Assembly: GCF_017876155.1 (NCBI RefSeq)
Contig: NZ_JAGINP010000023.1
Location: forward strand, 93,272 to 157,271
Length of the DNA: 64,000 bases
DNA from: Azospirillum rugosum
GTDB taxonomy: Bacteria > Pseudomonadota > Alphaproteobacteria > Azospirillales > Azospirillaceae
Direction: 5' to 3'
The position numbers and the translations under genes were made by a program. The notes below the pieces were generated by a model. The model had not been told where the DNA came from. It searched no databases and saw only the letters and a list, made by a program, of their open reading frames with translations. Positions 45,321-54,489 of this stretch are shown one piece after another. How positions within the stretch are numbered: the first letter of the stretch is position 1; the number at the start of each line of letters is the position of its first letter.

Positions 45321-45450
45321 CCCGGCGCACGCTCTTTCCATCCCTCGGCCCGACCTGGCCAAATCTGCTCAGGGGCAAACCTGCTTCGGTCGGCAGGGCG
45401 GGAGTTTAGGCGGCGCGCACCCGCGAAGAAAGCCGAAAACATAAGACAAA

Positions 45451-45472
45451 GGCGCGGCCAAAAGGCCGCGCC
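45451..45472 (-). terminator. Terminator after carD
   Basis: 9-bp stem GGCGCGGCC / GGCCGCGCC with AAAA loop. On the minus strand followed by a T-rich run (TTTGTCTTATGTTTTC). Fits as carD terminator. Confidence 0.75.
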
Positions 45473-45511
45473 TCCAAAGACATAGAACCCTCGGGAGCCC
45501 CCGTGGAACGG

Positions 45512-46012
45512 TCAGGCGGCCTTTTTGAGCACCAGCTCCAGACGCTCCGTCGCCTTCAGCTCGTCGATCTTCTCGACGGCGGCCAGCTCGCGGGCCAGAC
45601 GCTCCAGGGCGGCCTGATAGATCTGGCGCTCGCTGTAGGACTGGTCGGACTGGTCGGCGCCGCGGTACAGGTCGCGCACGACCTCCGCGATGGACACCGG
45701 GTCGCCGGAGTTGATCTTGGCCTCATACTCCTGGGCGCGGCGGCTCCACATCGTGCGGCGGACGCGCGAACGGCCCTGCAGCGTCTCCAGGGCAACCTTG
45801 ATGCGGTCCTTCGTGCTCAGGCGGCGCAGCCCGGCGGCCTTCGCCTTGCCGACCGGAACCTTGAGCGTCATGCGCTCTTTCTCGAACGTGATCGCGTAGA
45901 GCTGAACCTCCATACCCGCAATGCTGTGGGTCTCGATGCCTTCGACCCGACCGACGCCATGAGCCGGGTAAACGACGAAGTCACCGGCCTCGAAGTCAAG
46001 CTTGTTCGACAT
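45512..46012 (-). CDS. carD: CarD-family transcriptional regulator
   Basis: 166 residues. N-terminal Tudor-like RNA-polymerase interaction domain (GDFVVYPAHGVGRVEGIE) with the C-terminal helical DNA-binding half (R-R-T-M-W-S-R-R-A-Q-E-Y-E...). CarD binds the RNA polymerase beta subunit and stabilises open complexes, mainly on rRNA and stress promoters. A good promoter lies ~180 bases upstream. Confidence 0.93.
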   Translation of the reverse strand: MSNKLDFEAGDFVVYPAHGVGRVEGIETHSIAGMEVQLYAITFEKERMTLKVPVGKAKAAGLRRLSTKDRIKVALETLQGRSRVRRTMWSRRAQEYEAKINSGDPVSIAEVVRDLYRGADQSDQSYSERQIYQAALERLARELAAVEKIDELKATERLELVLKKAA

Positions 46013-46191
46013 TTGGTTTGGCTCTCACTTCTCGCGATCGCGCCATTTTCCCGCCCCGTTGGAGGGGGCGAAAAAGGCCCTGAGACAACGATGCCACCGT
46101 GGGGATGGGATCCTCCACGCCGCGATTGTTGTCCTGAGCCTCTTTGCGAAGGGAAAACCGGCAATGACGCTGGGGCCGGCTCCGGGGCCGT

Positions 46192-46220
46192 ATTATAGCG
46201 ATGTTACGGCCGAGTTACAA
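46192..46220 (-). promoter_or_regulatory. Sigma-70-type promoter of carD
   Basis: On the minus strand: -35 TTGTAA (46220-46215), exact 17-base spacer, -10 TATAAT (46197-46192), a perfect -10. Reads into carD. A TATAAT this good is rare in such GC-rich DNA. Confidence 0.75.
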
Positions 46221-46291
46221 AGGCTACGCGCGGGCAGCCGTCCGGATTCTTTTGCTGCCCGCCGATAGCCGATCTGTCGATTTTGCATGGC

Positions 46292-46320
46292 GGCGAAATC
46301 GGCGCACCCGCCGATTCGCC
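46292..46320 (-). terminator. Terminator after fdxA
   Basis: Stem GGCGAATCGGCG / CGCCGATTTCGCC with one bulge and a short loop, immediately after the fdxA stop. No strong T-run. Confidence 0.5.
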
Positions 46321-46326
46321 CCCGAC

Positions 46327-46665
46327 TCAGTTGCCGGTGCCCGGCTTCGCGGAGAAATACTTCTCGAACTTGCCGTCTTCATCCTTGAAAGAGTCGGCGT
46401 CCGGCAGGGCGTCCTTCTTGCGGGTCAGGTTGGGCCACTGACCGGCGTAATCGCGATTCAGCTCCATCCACTTCTCGGCCTTGCCGTCGGTGTCCGGCAC
46501 GATCGCCTCGGCCGGGCATTCCGGCTCGCACACGCCGCAATCGATGCATTCGTCGGGGTGGATGACCAGCATGTTCTCACCCTCGTAGAAGCAATCCACG
46601 GGGCAGACCTCGACGCAGTCGGTGTACTTGCACTTGATGCAGCCGTCCGTCACGACGTAGGGCAT
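46327..46665 (-). CDS. fdxA: 7Fe-8S ferredoxin
   Basis: 112 residues. Cys at 9, 12, 17 and 21 with the second set in DECIDCGVCEPECP bind one [3Fe-4S] and one [4Fe-4S] cluster. The C-terminal extension (KDALPDADSFKDEDGKFEKYF) is typical of alphaproteobacterial FdxA. Electron carrier in the cytoplasm. ATG 46665 follows GGAGA. The upstream region carries 13-bp tandem repeats. Confidence 0.95.
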   Translation of the reverse strand: MPYVVTDGCIKCKYTDCVEVCPVDCFYEGENMLVIHPDECIDCGVCEPECPAEAIVPDTDGKAEKWMELNRDYAGQWPNLTRKKDALPDADSFKDEDGKFEKYFSAKPGTGN

Positions 46666-46740
46666 GATTCGTTCTCCGCTGTTCTCGCCAGTTCCGGCGG
46701 TGTTCTCGCGCCGGGTTCCGAGTCGCTTCGATCCCCGTTC

Positions 46741-46792
46741 CGCCAAACGTTCCCGCCAAACGTTCCCGTGAAACGCTCTTGCGAAACGTTCC
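46741..46792. repeat. Four 13-bp tandem repeats upstream of fdxA
   Basis: Units CGCCAAACGTTCC, CGCCAAACGTTCC, CGTGAAACGCTCT, TGCGAAACGTTCC; the first two identical. Each carries the palindrome AACGTT or a variant. In the gap between fdxA (start 46665) and the LysR gene (ends 46889). Could be an operator array or a simple tandem repeat. Confidence 0.7.
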
Positions 46793-46888
46793 CGCGCCGG
46801 CGTTGCCGGTCGGCGTTCACGGCCAACCGTCGCGCGCGTGGCCGCAAACAGACCTTAGCCCGACCGCGGCGTTTGCCTAGCACGCCGC

Positions 46889-47812
46889 CTAAGATGGGAT
46901 CAACCCCGCCGCATGTGTGGGCGCTTGCGCCGCAGACGCAAAAACGGCAGACACGGCCGGCGGGCCGTCCTCGACCGCGGCGAGGAAGGCGCGCAGCGTC
47001 TCCGTCTCCGGCGTGTCCACGCGGCGCACGAAGCGGGTCGGCATGCGCGCGATCTCCGGCGGCAGCGGGCGGGCGGTGAACATGCCACGCCAGGGCTCCC
47101 GCTCCACGACCGCGCGCGGCAGCACGGCGACGCCCATGCCGGCCCCGACGCAGCCCAGGATCGCCTCCAGCGAGCCGAACTCCAGGACGCGGTACGGCAC
47201 CTGCCCGGCCTCGCGCATCGCCGTCTCCGCCCGCGCACGGTAGGCGCAGCCGCGCCGGAAGGCCAGCAGGGTGGTGCGCCCGGCCTCGGCGGTGATGCCG
47301 GTCGCGGATTCGACCAGCACCAGTTCCTCCTCGAAGGCCGGCTGGCTGACCAGCTCCGCATGCTCCACGGCGCCGGCGACGAAGGCGCCGTCGACGCGCC
47401 CGGCCAGCACCTCGGCCACCATCACTTCCGACGGGCCGGGCACGATGGTCAGCTCGACCTCCGGATGGTCGGCGTGGAAGCGGGCGAGGATCGGCGGCAG
47501 CCGCACCGCCGCGGTCGTCTCCATAGTGCCGACGGCGAGCCGCCCGCCCCGGCCGGCGGCGTCGGCCACCGCGTCGCGGGCCTGGGCGACCAGCCGCAGC
47601 ACGCGGTCGGCGTAGTCGGCGAGCACGCGGCCGGCCGGCGTCGGGGCCATGCCGCGGCTCAGCCGCCGGAACAGGTCGACGCCCAGATCCTCCTCCAGCC
47701 GCTTCAGCCGCGCGGTCACGTTGGACTGGACGCAGTTGAGCGACTCCGCGGCCCGGCTGACGCTGCCGGTGTCCGCCACCGCCTTCACCACACGCAAACC
47801 CGCGAGATCCAT
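46889..47812 (-). CDS. LysR-family transcriptional regulator
   Basis: About 307 residues. N-terminal winged helix (LRVVKAVADTGSVSRAAESLNCVQSNVTARLKRLEEDLGVDLF) with a C-terminal substrate-binding half (V-G-T-M-E-T-T-A-A-V-R-L...). Divergent from an MFS transporter gene; LysR regulators commonly control the neighbour. ATG 47812 has GGGGAG eight bases upstream. Confidence 0.9.
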   Translation of the reverse strand: MDLAGLRVVKAVADTGSVSRAAESLNCVQSNVTARLKRLEEDLGVDLFRRLSRGMAPTPAGRVLADYADRVLRLVAQARDAVADAAGRGGRLAVGTMETTAAVRLPPILARFHADHPEVELTIVPGPSEVMVAEVLAGRVDGAFVAGAVEHAELVSQPAFEEELVLVESATGITAEAGRTTLLAFRRGCAYRARAETAMREAGQVPYRVLEFGSLEAILGCVGAGMGVAVLPRAVVEREPWRGMFTARPLPPEIARMPTRFVRRVDTPETETLRAFLAAVEDGPPAVSAVFASAAQAPTHAAGLIPS

Positions 47813-47952
47813 GACACCGCTCCCCGGAGCCGCTCCCATCACTTTCAGTGAACTATAGCATCGAAACAATTCATTGGAAACGAAGCCGCCCGCGCGGGAG
47901 GATGGCGCCTGGAGCATGCCCAACAAGAAAACAGAATTGGAGGAAGCGTGTC

Positions 47953-49152
47953 ATGGTCCGGGTGCTGATCGGGGGCATTGTGGCCCTGGCCGTGGCGATG
48001 GGGGTGGGGCGCTTCGCCTTCACGCCGATCCTGCCCGCGATGCAGGCGGCCACCGGGCTGGGCGCCGACGGGGCCGGGCTGCTCGCCTCGCTCAACTACC
48101 TGGGCTATTTCGTCGGCGCGCTGGGCGCCGGGCTGGTGCCGCACGGGGCCGTGCGCACCGCGGTCTTCCGCACCGCGCTGATCGCCAGCGTCACCTCCAC
48201 CGCCGGCATGGGCTTCACCGACGGCATGGCGGCGTGGGGTGTCCTGCGCTTCGTGTCGGGGCTGGCCAGCGCCGGCATCTTCATCCTGGGCATCGCCATG
48301 GTGCTGGACGCGCTGGCGCGGGCGGGGCGCGAGGCCTGGAACGGCTGGCTCTACACCGGCGTCGGGCTGGGCATCGCGGCGAGCGGCCTGTTCGTCGCCC
48401 TGATGGGCGACCGGCTGGGCTGGCGCGGCGACTGGCTGTGGCTTGGGCTGGTCTGCACCGGCGCCGGCGCCCTGTCCTGGCTGTGGGTCACCGACCCGCC
48501 GCCCGTCCCGTCTTCTGCTGGTGCGGCGGCCGGCACCCCGGCCAAGCCGGCGGGCGGGACGTCGCTGCGGTCGGCGCCGCTGCTTCTGCTGACGCTGGCC
48601 TATTTCCTGGAGGGGGCGGGCTACATCGTCACCGGTACCTTCCTGGTCGCCATCCTGAAGACGATGCCGGAGACGGCGCGGCTGGGCGAGGCCGCCTGGA
48701 TGGTGACCGGGCTGGCGGCCATCCCCTCCGGCCTGATCTGGGCGGCGGCCGGGCGGCGGCTGGGGCTGTGGCGGGCGCTGATCCTCGCGCACCTCGTGCA
48801 GGCGGCGGGCATCCTGCTGCCGATGACCGGCCAGCCGGCGGCGGCGGTCGTCTCCGCGGCACTCTACGGCGGCACCTTCATCGGCATCGTCACGCTGTCC
48901 TTCACGCTGGGCCGCCAGCTGTCGGGCGGGGCGTCGGCCCGCGTGATCGGGGCGCTGACCGCCGTCTACGGCCTGGGCCAGATCATCGGGCCGCTGCCGG
49001 CCGGCGTGATCGTGGCGCGCACCGGCAGCTTCGATTCGGCCCTGCTCGGCGCCGCGGCTGCGGTGCTGGTGGGGGCGCTGCTCCTGCTCGCCGGCTCCTG
49101 GGCGGCCCGCCGCCCCGCGCCAGAGGTTGCCGTCGGCGCCGGGCCGGCGTAG
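47953..49152 (+). CDS. YbfB/YjiJ-family MFS transporter
   Basis: About 399 residues, twelve membrane helices. The N-terminal G-V-G-R-F-A-F-T-P-I-L-P-A-M motif is the YbfB/YjiJ mark. Substrate unknown; likely controlled by the divergent LysR protein. ATG 47953 has GGAGGAAG upstream; the longer open frame covers the promoter. Confidence 0.9.
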   Translation: MVRVLIGGIVALAVAMGVGRFAFTPILPAMQAATGLGADGAGLLASLNYLGYFVGALGAGLVPHGAVRTAVFRTALIASVTSTAGMGFTDGMAAWGVLRFVSGLASAGIFILGIAMVLDALARAGREAWNGWLYTGVGLGIAASGLFVALMGDRLGWRGDWLWLGLVCTGAGALSWLWVTDPPPVPSSAGAAAGTPAKPAGGTSLRSAPLLLLTLAYFLEGAGYIVTGTFLVAILKTMPETARLGEAAWMVTGLAAIPSGLIWAAAGRRLGLWRALILAHLVQAAGILLPMTGQPAAAVVSAALYGGTFIGIVTLSFTLGRQLSGGASARVIGALTAVYGLGQIIGPLPAGVIVARTGSFDSALLGAAAAVLVGALLLLAGSWAARRPAPEVAVGAGPA

Positions 49153-49162
49153 CCTCTCCCCC

Positions 49163-49777
49163 ATGTTCGACCCGCTGCACCCTGAAGACGCCCGCAAGCA
49201 CGCCCCCGCGACGGAGCGCAACCGCGCCCCGATCCTGGAGGTGCTGCGCCGCGTCCTGCCGCCGCAAGGTCTGGTGCTGGAGGTGGCGAGCGGCACCGGC
49301 CAGCACGCGGTCGCCTTCGCCGAGGCGCTGCCCGGCTTGACCTGGCAGCCGAGCGACCCGGACCCCGGCCTGCGCGCCAGCGTCCGTGGCTGGAGCGCCT
49401 CCGTCATGCTCCCCAACCTGCGCGATCCGCTGGATTTGGACGCAAGCGCCGCGGACTGGCCGATCGACCGGGCCGACGCCGTCGTCTGCATCAACATGAT
49501 CCACATCGCGCCCTGGACGGCCGCGCTCGGCCTGTTCGCCGGGGCGGCGCGCCTGCTGCCGGTGGGGGCGCCGCTGCTGCTCTACGGCCCCTTCCTGCGC
49601 GACGGCCGCCACACGGCCCCCAGCAACGCGGAGTTCGACGCCAGCCTGCGGGGCCGCAACCCCGCCTGGGGCGTGCGCGACCTGGGTGAGGTGGAGCGCG
49701 CCGCCAGCGCCTTCACCCTGGCGGAGGTGGTGGAGATGCCCGCCAACAACCTGACCGTCGTGCTCCGCCGGCGCTGA
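49163..49777 (+). CDS. DUF938 SAM-dependent methyltransferase-like protein
   Basis: About 204 residues. VLEVASGTGQHAVAFAEALP (~34-53) is motif I of a class-I methyltransferase; NMIHIAPW and LLLYGPF follow, as in DUF938. Target unknown. Starts ten bases after the MFS stop and is likely in its transcript. Confidence 0.87.
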   Translation: MFDPLHPEDARKHAPATERNRAPILEVLRRVLPPQGLVLEVASGTGQHAVAFAEALPGLTWQPSDPDPGLRASVRGWSASVMLPNLRDPLDLDASAADWPIDRADAVVCINMIHIAPWTAALGLFAGAARLLPVGAPLLLYGPFLRDGRHTAPSNAEFDASLRGRNPAWGVRDLGEVERAASAFTLAEVVEMPANNLTVVLRRR

Positions 49778-49889
49778 GCCTCCTCCCTTCGCAGGTGCGG
49801 TGTTCCGCCGCAGTTCCGCGCGTCGAGCTTTTGCTATTGTTTCCCCACAAGCCTTCAGTTCGCAAACTTATTACAATTTGGGGGAAACG

Positions 49890-50291
49890 ATGAAGCGGAA
49901 GCTGGTTCCTGACGTGGTCAAGTCGCAGGAACTCATCCTGGTGTCGGAAGACACCTCGGTCCTGACCGTCTCCAAGCTGATGGCGGAGAAGAACATCGGC
50001 GCCGTGCTGGTGGTCAACCACGGCGACCTCGTCGGCATCGTGACGGAGCGCGACCTGAACAACAAGGTGCTCTCCACCCAGATCGACGCGTTCGAGACCG
50101 AGGTGTCGGCGGTCATGACCCGCAACCCGGACACGCTGCCGCCGGACGCGGACGCCAGCGAGGCGCTGGCCCTGATGCATTCCAAGCATTACCGCCACCT
50201 GCCGGTCACCCAGGGCAAGCGCGCGGTCGGCATCGTCTCCATCCGCGACCTGTTCAAGCTCGCCTACGAGCACATGAACGCCGAGGCGTAA
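49890..50291 (+). CDS. CBS-domain pair protein
   Basis: About 133 residues with two CBS motifs (~10-65 and ~75-130), GIVTERDLNNKVL and GIVSIRDLFKL. Energy- or nucleotide-sensing protein. The ATG follows GGGGGAAACG and an A/T-rich upstream region. Followed by a strong hairpin. Confidence 0.9.
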   Translation: MKRKLVPDVVKSQELILVSEDTSVLTVSKLMAEKNIGAVLVVNHGDLVGIVTERDLNNKVLSTQIDAFETEVSAVMTRNPDTLPPDADASEALALMHSKHYRHLPVTQGKRAVGIVSIRDLFKLAYEHMNAEA

Positions 50292-50308
50292 GCCGGTCCC
50301 TCCAATGA

Positions 50309-50340
50309 AAAAGGGCCGCCCCGGACAGGGCGGCCCTTTT
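50309..50340. terminator. Bidirectional terminator
   Basis: Stem AAAAGGGCCGCCC / GGGCGGCCCTTTT with a six-base loop; T-rich on both strands. Serves the CBS gene (plus) and the TerC gene (minus). Confidence 0.85.
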
Positions 50341-50360
50341 ACTTTTTCACGCGGAGGGCG

Positions 50361-51092
50361 TCAGTGCACCGCTTCCCGCCGGCGCTTGCGCCGGGCGGAC
50401 GCCATCAGGTTCAGCGCCTCGACCAGGGCGGAGAAGGCGATGGCGAAGTACAGGTAGCCCTTGGGGATGTGGAAGCCCAGCCCGTCGGCGACCAGCGCGA
50501 TGCCGACCAGCAGCAGGAAGGACAGGGCCAGCATCTTCACGGTGGTGTGCCGGTTGACGAAGTCGCCGACCGGGCCGGAGGCGAACAGCATCACCGCCAT
50601 GGCGATGACGACGGCGGCGATCATCACCGGCAGGTGGTTGGACATGCCGACCGCGGTGATCACACTGTCCAGCGAGAAGACGATGTCCAGGAACATGATC
50701 TGGACGACCACGCCGGAGAAGCTGGCGACCTTCGGGGCCGATCCTTCGTCCTCGTGCCCTTCCACCGTGTGGTGGATCTCCATGGTGCCCTTGGCCAGCA
50801 GGAACAGGCCGCCGCCGATCAGGATCAGGTCGCGGCCGGAGAAGTCCATGCCCAGCAGGCTGATCAGCGGCTGGGTCAGCGTCGCCACCCAGGCGATGGA
50901 GGCCAGCAGCAGCAGCCGCGTGATCAGCGCCAGCGCCAGGCCCACCTGCCGCGCTTTCTGCTGCTGATGGACGGGCAGCTTCGCCGCCATGATCGAAATG
51001 AAGATGATGTTGTCGATGCCCAGCACGATCTCCAACGCGGTCAGCGTCAGAAGGCTGGCCCAGACTTGCGGGTCGGCGAAAAGGTCGAGCAT
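50361..51092 (-). CDS. TerC-family membrane protein
   Basis: About 243 residues with about seven membrane helices. The family core L-E-I-V-L-G-I-D-N-I-I-F-I-S-I and F-L-D-I-V-F-S-L-D-S-V give the acidic residues thought to bind Mn. TerC proteins export manganese or help metal loading of exported enzymes. ATG 51092; frame open to 51272 but not protein-like. I looked for the yybP-ykoY riboswitch upstream and did not find it. Confidence 0.88.
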   Translation of the reverse strand: MLDLFADPQVWASLLTLTALEIVLGIDNIIFISIMAAKLPVHQQQKARQVGLALALITRLLLLASIAWVATLTQPLISLLGMDFSGRDLILIGGGLFLLAKGTMEIHHTVEGHEDEGSAPKVASFSGVVVQIMFLDIVFSLDSVITAVGMSNHLPVMIAAVVIAMAVMLFASGPVGDFVNRHTTVKMLALSFLLLVGIALVADGLGFHIPKGYLYFAIAFSALVEALNLMASARRKRRREAVH

Positions 51093-51201
51093 TGAGAAAA
51101 GCGGCTCCGGCTGCTGCACACACGGCGGTGCCCGCGCAGATGTGGTCGCCGACCCTGAAGCGCAATGGTGGAGGCCGCGCTTTTTTCTAAAGAGCCGCGG
51201 A

Positions 51202-51627
51202 TCAGTCCTCGCTGTGCAGGCGATCCACCGCGCGCCGGTCCCGCTTGGTCGGCCGCCCGGCCCCGGTGTCACGGGGGGCGGGATCGCGGTAGGGGTCCTG
51301 GATGGCCTCCTCCCGCACTGGGGGGCTGAGATCCTCGTACAGCGTGCGCGCCTCCTCCGCCGGGCCGCGGCGGCTGCCCAGCGCGACGATCTTGATGACG
51401 CGGATGTGCCGCCCCTGCGGGAAGGTCAGCACGTCGCCGGGCTTCACCGCGTAGTGCGCCTTGCTGACGAGAGTGCCCGACACGCGGACCGTGCCGCCGT
51501 TGCACAGCTTCGCGGCGAGGCTGCGCGTCTTGAAGAAGCGCGCGAACCACAGCCACTTGTCGATGCGCAGCCGACCCGCGCCGGGTTCGGGTTGGCCGTC
51601 GTCGAGGTCGTCGTGGAGGTCGGTCAT
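51202..51627 (-). CDS. S4-domain RNA-binding protein (Hsp15-like)
   Basis: 141 residues. S4 domain RIDKWLWFARFFKTRSLAAKLCNGGTVRVSG (~20-50) followed by KPGDVLTF; Hsp15-like basic C-terminus (GRPTKRDRRAVDRL). Hsp15 rescues stalled 50S subunits after heat shock. Lies just downstream of the Suv3-like helicase gene on the same strand, a pairing also seen elsewhere in alphaproteobacteria. Confidence 0.9.
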   Translation of the reverse strand: MTDLHDDLDDGQPEPGAGRLRIDKWLWFARFFKTRSLAAKLCNGGTVRVSGTLVSKAHYAVKPGDVLTFPQGRHIRVIKIVALGSRRGPAEEARTLYEDLSPPVREEAIQDPYRDPAPRDTGAGRPTKRDRRAVDRLHSED

Positions 51628-51634
51628 CGCTGCG

Positions 51635-51749
51635 GCCCCCTCCCCCCCACGCTGGCGCGCGGGTCCCTCCCTCCCCCGCTTTCAGCGGTGGAGGGCAAAA
51701 GGGCGGCAGTCCCCTCCACCGCAACGCGGGGGAGGGTTAGGGAGGGGGC
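51635..51749. repeat. C/G-rich inverted repeat
   Basis: Left arm GGCCCCCTCCCCCCC and right arm GGGTTAGGGAGGGGGC, with an internal TTTCAGCGGTGGAGGG copy. Between helicase and S4 genes. Confidence 0.75.
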
Positions 51750-51763
51750 AATCGCAATTAGTT

Positions 51764-54277
51764 TCATCCAATTCCCGAAAGCTGGCGCAGCTTGGCGAAG
51801 GGGTGGTCGGTGTTGACGGGCTTTTCCGGGCGGGGCCGGGCGCGGTGGGTGCGCCGTCGCTTCCAAGCCACCGTCCCATCCTCCGCCACGGAGCGCGTGT
51901 AGCCAAGCCCCTTCAGCACGGCGCCCAGCTCCTCCGGCTTCACGCCGATCATCTGGCCGAGCGCGGCCTCCGTCACGACCGCGCCCTCCTTGACGCCCTT
52001 CAGCAGTTCCGTCTCCAGCCGGTCGAGCATGTCCACGCGCAGCGCGCGCGGGCCGGCGGCGGGGTAGCCGATGGCCTCCCAGAAGGCGGGCGGCGCGCCG
52101 GCGGCCTCCACGGAGACGCGGCCGGGCGGCGGGATCGGCACCGGCAGCGGCAGCTTGTGCTTCACCGCCCACAGCAGGCCGCGCAGCTCCACCGCCCCCG
52201 GCTTCGCCAGCGCGGTCAGGTACAGATGCGACACGCCGAGCCGCACCCCATGCTTGGCCAGCGCCTTGCGGTCGGCCCTTTCCAGCCCTTCCACCAGCGG
52301 GGCGACGGGCGCCCGCGGCAGCGCCCCCATGTTCTCCACCAGCTGGAAGGCCAGCCCGCGCGCGGTCCCGGTCAGGTCGTCCGCGTCGCGCAACGCCAGC
52401 AGCGGCCGCAGCCGGGCGGCGACGCGGTCCTTCAGCCAGCGTTCCAGCCGGGCGCGCACGCGGTCGAGCTGCCCCTGGTCGAGCAGCCCCTCGTCGAAGG
52501 GCAGCACCACCGGGCTCAGCACCGACGGGCCGGGGCCGAGCTTCGCCACCGGCAGCCCGTCCGCCGTCAGCACCCCGTCCATGCCCAGCGCGAAGGCGTC
52601 GTCCGGCTCCTGCTCGAAGGCGCGCAGGCGCGACGCCACCTCCTCGCGCAGCGCGCGGCGGGCGGCGCTCATCAGGTTGCGCGCCTCCTCCGACCGTTCC
52701 GGCGCGTCGGGGACGAAGCGGAAGCCCTCCAGCCGGCCGACGGGATGGCCTTCCACCACCACCTCCCCGTCGGCGCGCACGCCGCCCATCAGCTCCCGCC
52801 CGTCCTTCAGCGTGCGGACCAGCGTGGCGGAGCGGCGGTCGATGAAGCGTTGCGTCAGCCGCTCGTGCAGGGCGTCGGACAGCTTGTCCTCGATGGCGCG
52901 GGTCTGCCCCTGCCAGTGGACGGGGTCCTTCAGCCAGGCCGGCCGGTTGGAGATGTAGGTCCAGGTGCGGATGTGGGCGATGCGCGCCACCAGCGCGTCG
53001 ATGTCGCCCTCCGTCCGGTCGAGCCGGGCGATCTGCTTGGCCACCCAGTCCTCGTCCAGCCGCCCGAATCCGGTGCGCAGGTAGCGGAAAATCTGCCCCA
53101 GCAGCCGGGTGTGGGCGTCCGACAGCACCTTGCGGAAGTCGGGGACCTGGCAGACCTCCCACAGCAGGCGCACGTTGTCGCGGCCCTTGGCGAGGTCCAT
53201 GATCTCGTGGTCGCGCACCAGCGCCTGCAGCGCCAGATGGTCGTCGGCGTCGCGGGCGCGGATCAGCTCCGGGATCGGCGGGCGCTCCTCCAGCGACTTC
53301 AGCAGGTAGCCCGGCGTGTCGAAGCGCAGCTTGCTGTTGCGCCACATCAGCGTCTTGATCGTCTCGAACTCGTGGTTCTCGACGCGGTCGACCACGTCGG
53401 CCTCCAGCTCCCCCACCTCGTCGGTGGTGCCGAAGGTGCCATCGCGCATGTGGCGCCCGGCGCGGCCGGCGATCTGCGCCACCTCCGGCGCGCGCAGCCG
53501 GCGCGGGGCGAAGCCGTCGAACTTCACGATGCGGGCGAAGGCGACGTGGTCCACGTCCATGTTCAGGCCCATGCCGATGGCGTCGGTCGCCACCAGATAG
53601 TCCACCTCCCCCGCCTGGTAGAGCCCGACCTGCGCGTTGCGCGTCCGCGGGGACAGGGCGCCCAGCACCACCGCCGTGCCGCCGCGCTGGCGCCGGATCA
53701 GCTCCGCCAGCGCGTAGACGTCGGTCGCCGAGAAGGCCACGACGCAGGAGCGCGGCGGCAGCCGGGTCAGCTTCTTGTAGCCGGCGTAGGTCAGCTGCGA
53801 GAAGCGCGGCCGGCTGATGAAGTCCGCCTTCGGCACCAGCCGGCGGATCAGCGGCTGCACGGTGTCGGATCCCAGGAACATGGTCTCCACCAGCCCGCGC
53901 GCGTTCAGCAGCCGGTCGGTGAAGATGTGCCCGCGCTCCGGGTCGGCGCAGAGCTGGACCTCGTCCACCGCCAGGAAGTCCACCGCCCGGTCGAGCGGCA
54001 TGGATTCCACCGTGCACACCCAATAGGACGGGTTGGGCGGCAGGATCTTCTCCTCGCCGGTGACGAGCGCCACGGCGTTCTTGCCCTTGATGGACACGAT
54101 GCGGTCGTAGTTCTCGCGCGCCAGCAGGCGCAGCGGGAAGCCGATCATCCCCGTCCGGTGACCGAGCATTCGCTCGATGGCGAGATAGGTTTTTCCGGTG
54201 TTGGTCGGCCCCAGCACGGCGACCACCCGGCCCCCGACACCCAGACCGCCCCCGGAATAATCAGGGACAGAGGTCAT
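51764..54277 (-). CDS. Suv3-like RNA helicase
   Basis: About 837 residues. DExH-type helicase: Walker A LGPTNTGKTY (~22), motif II as DEVQ (FLAVDEVQLC), motif VI Q-I-A-G-R-A-G-R-H, and DAIGMGLNM; then the SUV3 C-terminal domain and a basic C-tail (KRRRTHRARPRPEKP). Homologous to the mitochondrial RNA helicase SUV3 found in alphaproteobacteria. Start: ATG at 54277; the frame is open to 54355 and neither start has a good ribosome site. Confidence 0.9.
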   Translation of the reverse strand: MTSVPDYSGGGLGVGGRVVAVLGPTNTGKTYLAIERMLGHRTGMIGFPLRLLARENYDRIVSIKGKNAVALVTGEEKILPPNPSYWVCTVESMPLDRAVDFLAVDEVQLCADPERGHIFTDRLLNARGLVETMFLGSDTVQPLIRRLVPKADFISRPRFSQLTYAGYKKLTRLPPRSCVVAFSATDVYALAELIRRQRGGTAVVLGALSPRTRNAQVGLYQAGEVDYLVATDAIGMGLNMDVDHVAFARIVKFDGFAPRRLRAPEVAQIAGRAGRHMRDGTFGTTDEVGELEADVVDRVENHEFETIKTLMWRNSKLRFDTPGYLLKSLEERPPIPELIRARDADDHLALQALVRDHEIMDLAKGRDNVRLLWEVCQVPDFRKVLSDAHTRLLGQIFRYLRTGFGRLDEDWVAKQIARLDRTEGDIDALVARIAHIRTWTYISNRPAWLKDPVHWQGQTRAIEDKLSDALHERLTQRFIDRRSATLVRTLKDGRELMGGVRADGEVVVEGHPVGRLEGFRFVPDAPERSEEARNLMSAARRALREEVASRLRAFEQEPDDAFALGMDGVLTADGLPVAKLGPGPSVLSPVVLPFDEGLLDQGQLDRVRARLERWLKDRVAARLRPLLALRDADDLTGTARGLAFQLVENMGALPRAPVAPLVEGLERADRKALAKHGVRLGVSHLYLTALAKPGAVELRGLLWAVKHKLPLPVPIPPPGRVSVEAAGAPPAFWEAIGYPAAGPRALRVDMLDRLETELLKGVKEGAVVTEAALGQMIGVKPEELGAVLKGLGYTRSVAEDGTVAWKRRRTHRARPRPEKPVNTDHPFAKLRQLSGIG

Positions 54278-54489
54278 GGGGTAAGTTTTGGGCCTGGGGA
54301 CCGCCAATGCAAGCGTAAGGGTGGCTGTCTTATCGCCTTCATGCAGCAAGGTCATGCCGCATCGGCCTTATGCCTTTTGATCCGATGCGGCGCCGTCCGC
54401 ATCCCCTTCCCCCCGCCTTAGGCCCTTGCGACGATGGACCGCCGGGGATTATCGCGCTTACCCTGATCCGGCCCAATCCGGAGACCTCC

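Larger units (their letters stand above)
46013..46326. promoter_or_regulatory. Long carD leader and fdxA 3' region
   Basis: 314 bases without a gene. Holds the carD promoter (46192-46220), a ~180-base untranslated leader, and the fdxA terminator (46292-46320). No other signal seen. Confidence 0.5.

Noticed and set aside
51093..51200. yybP-ykoY manganese riboswitch upstream of the TerC gene
   Set aside because: TerC genes often have one, but the expected conserved loops could not be found by reading the leader.
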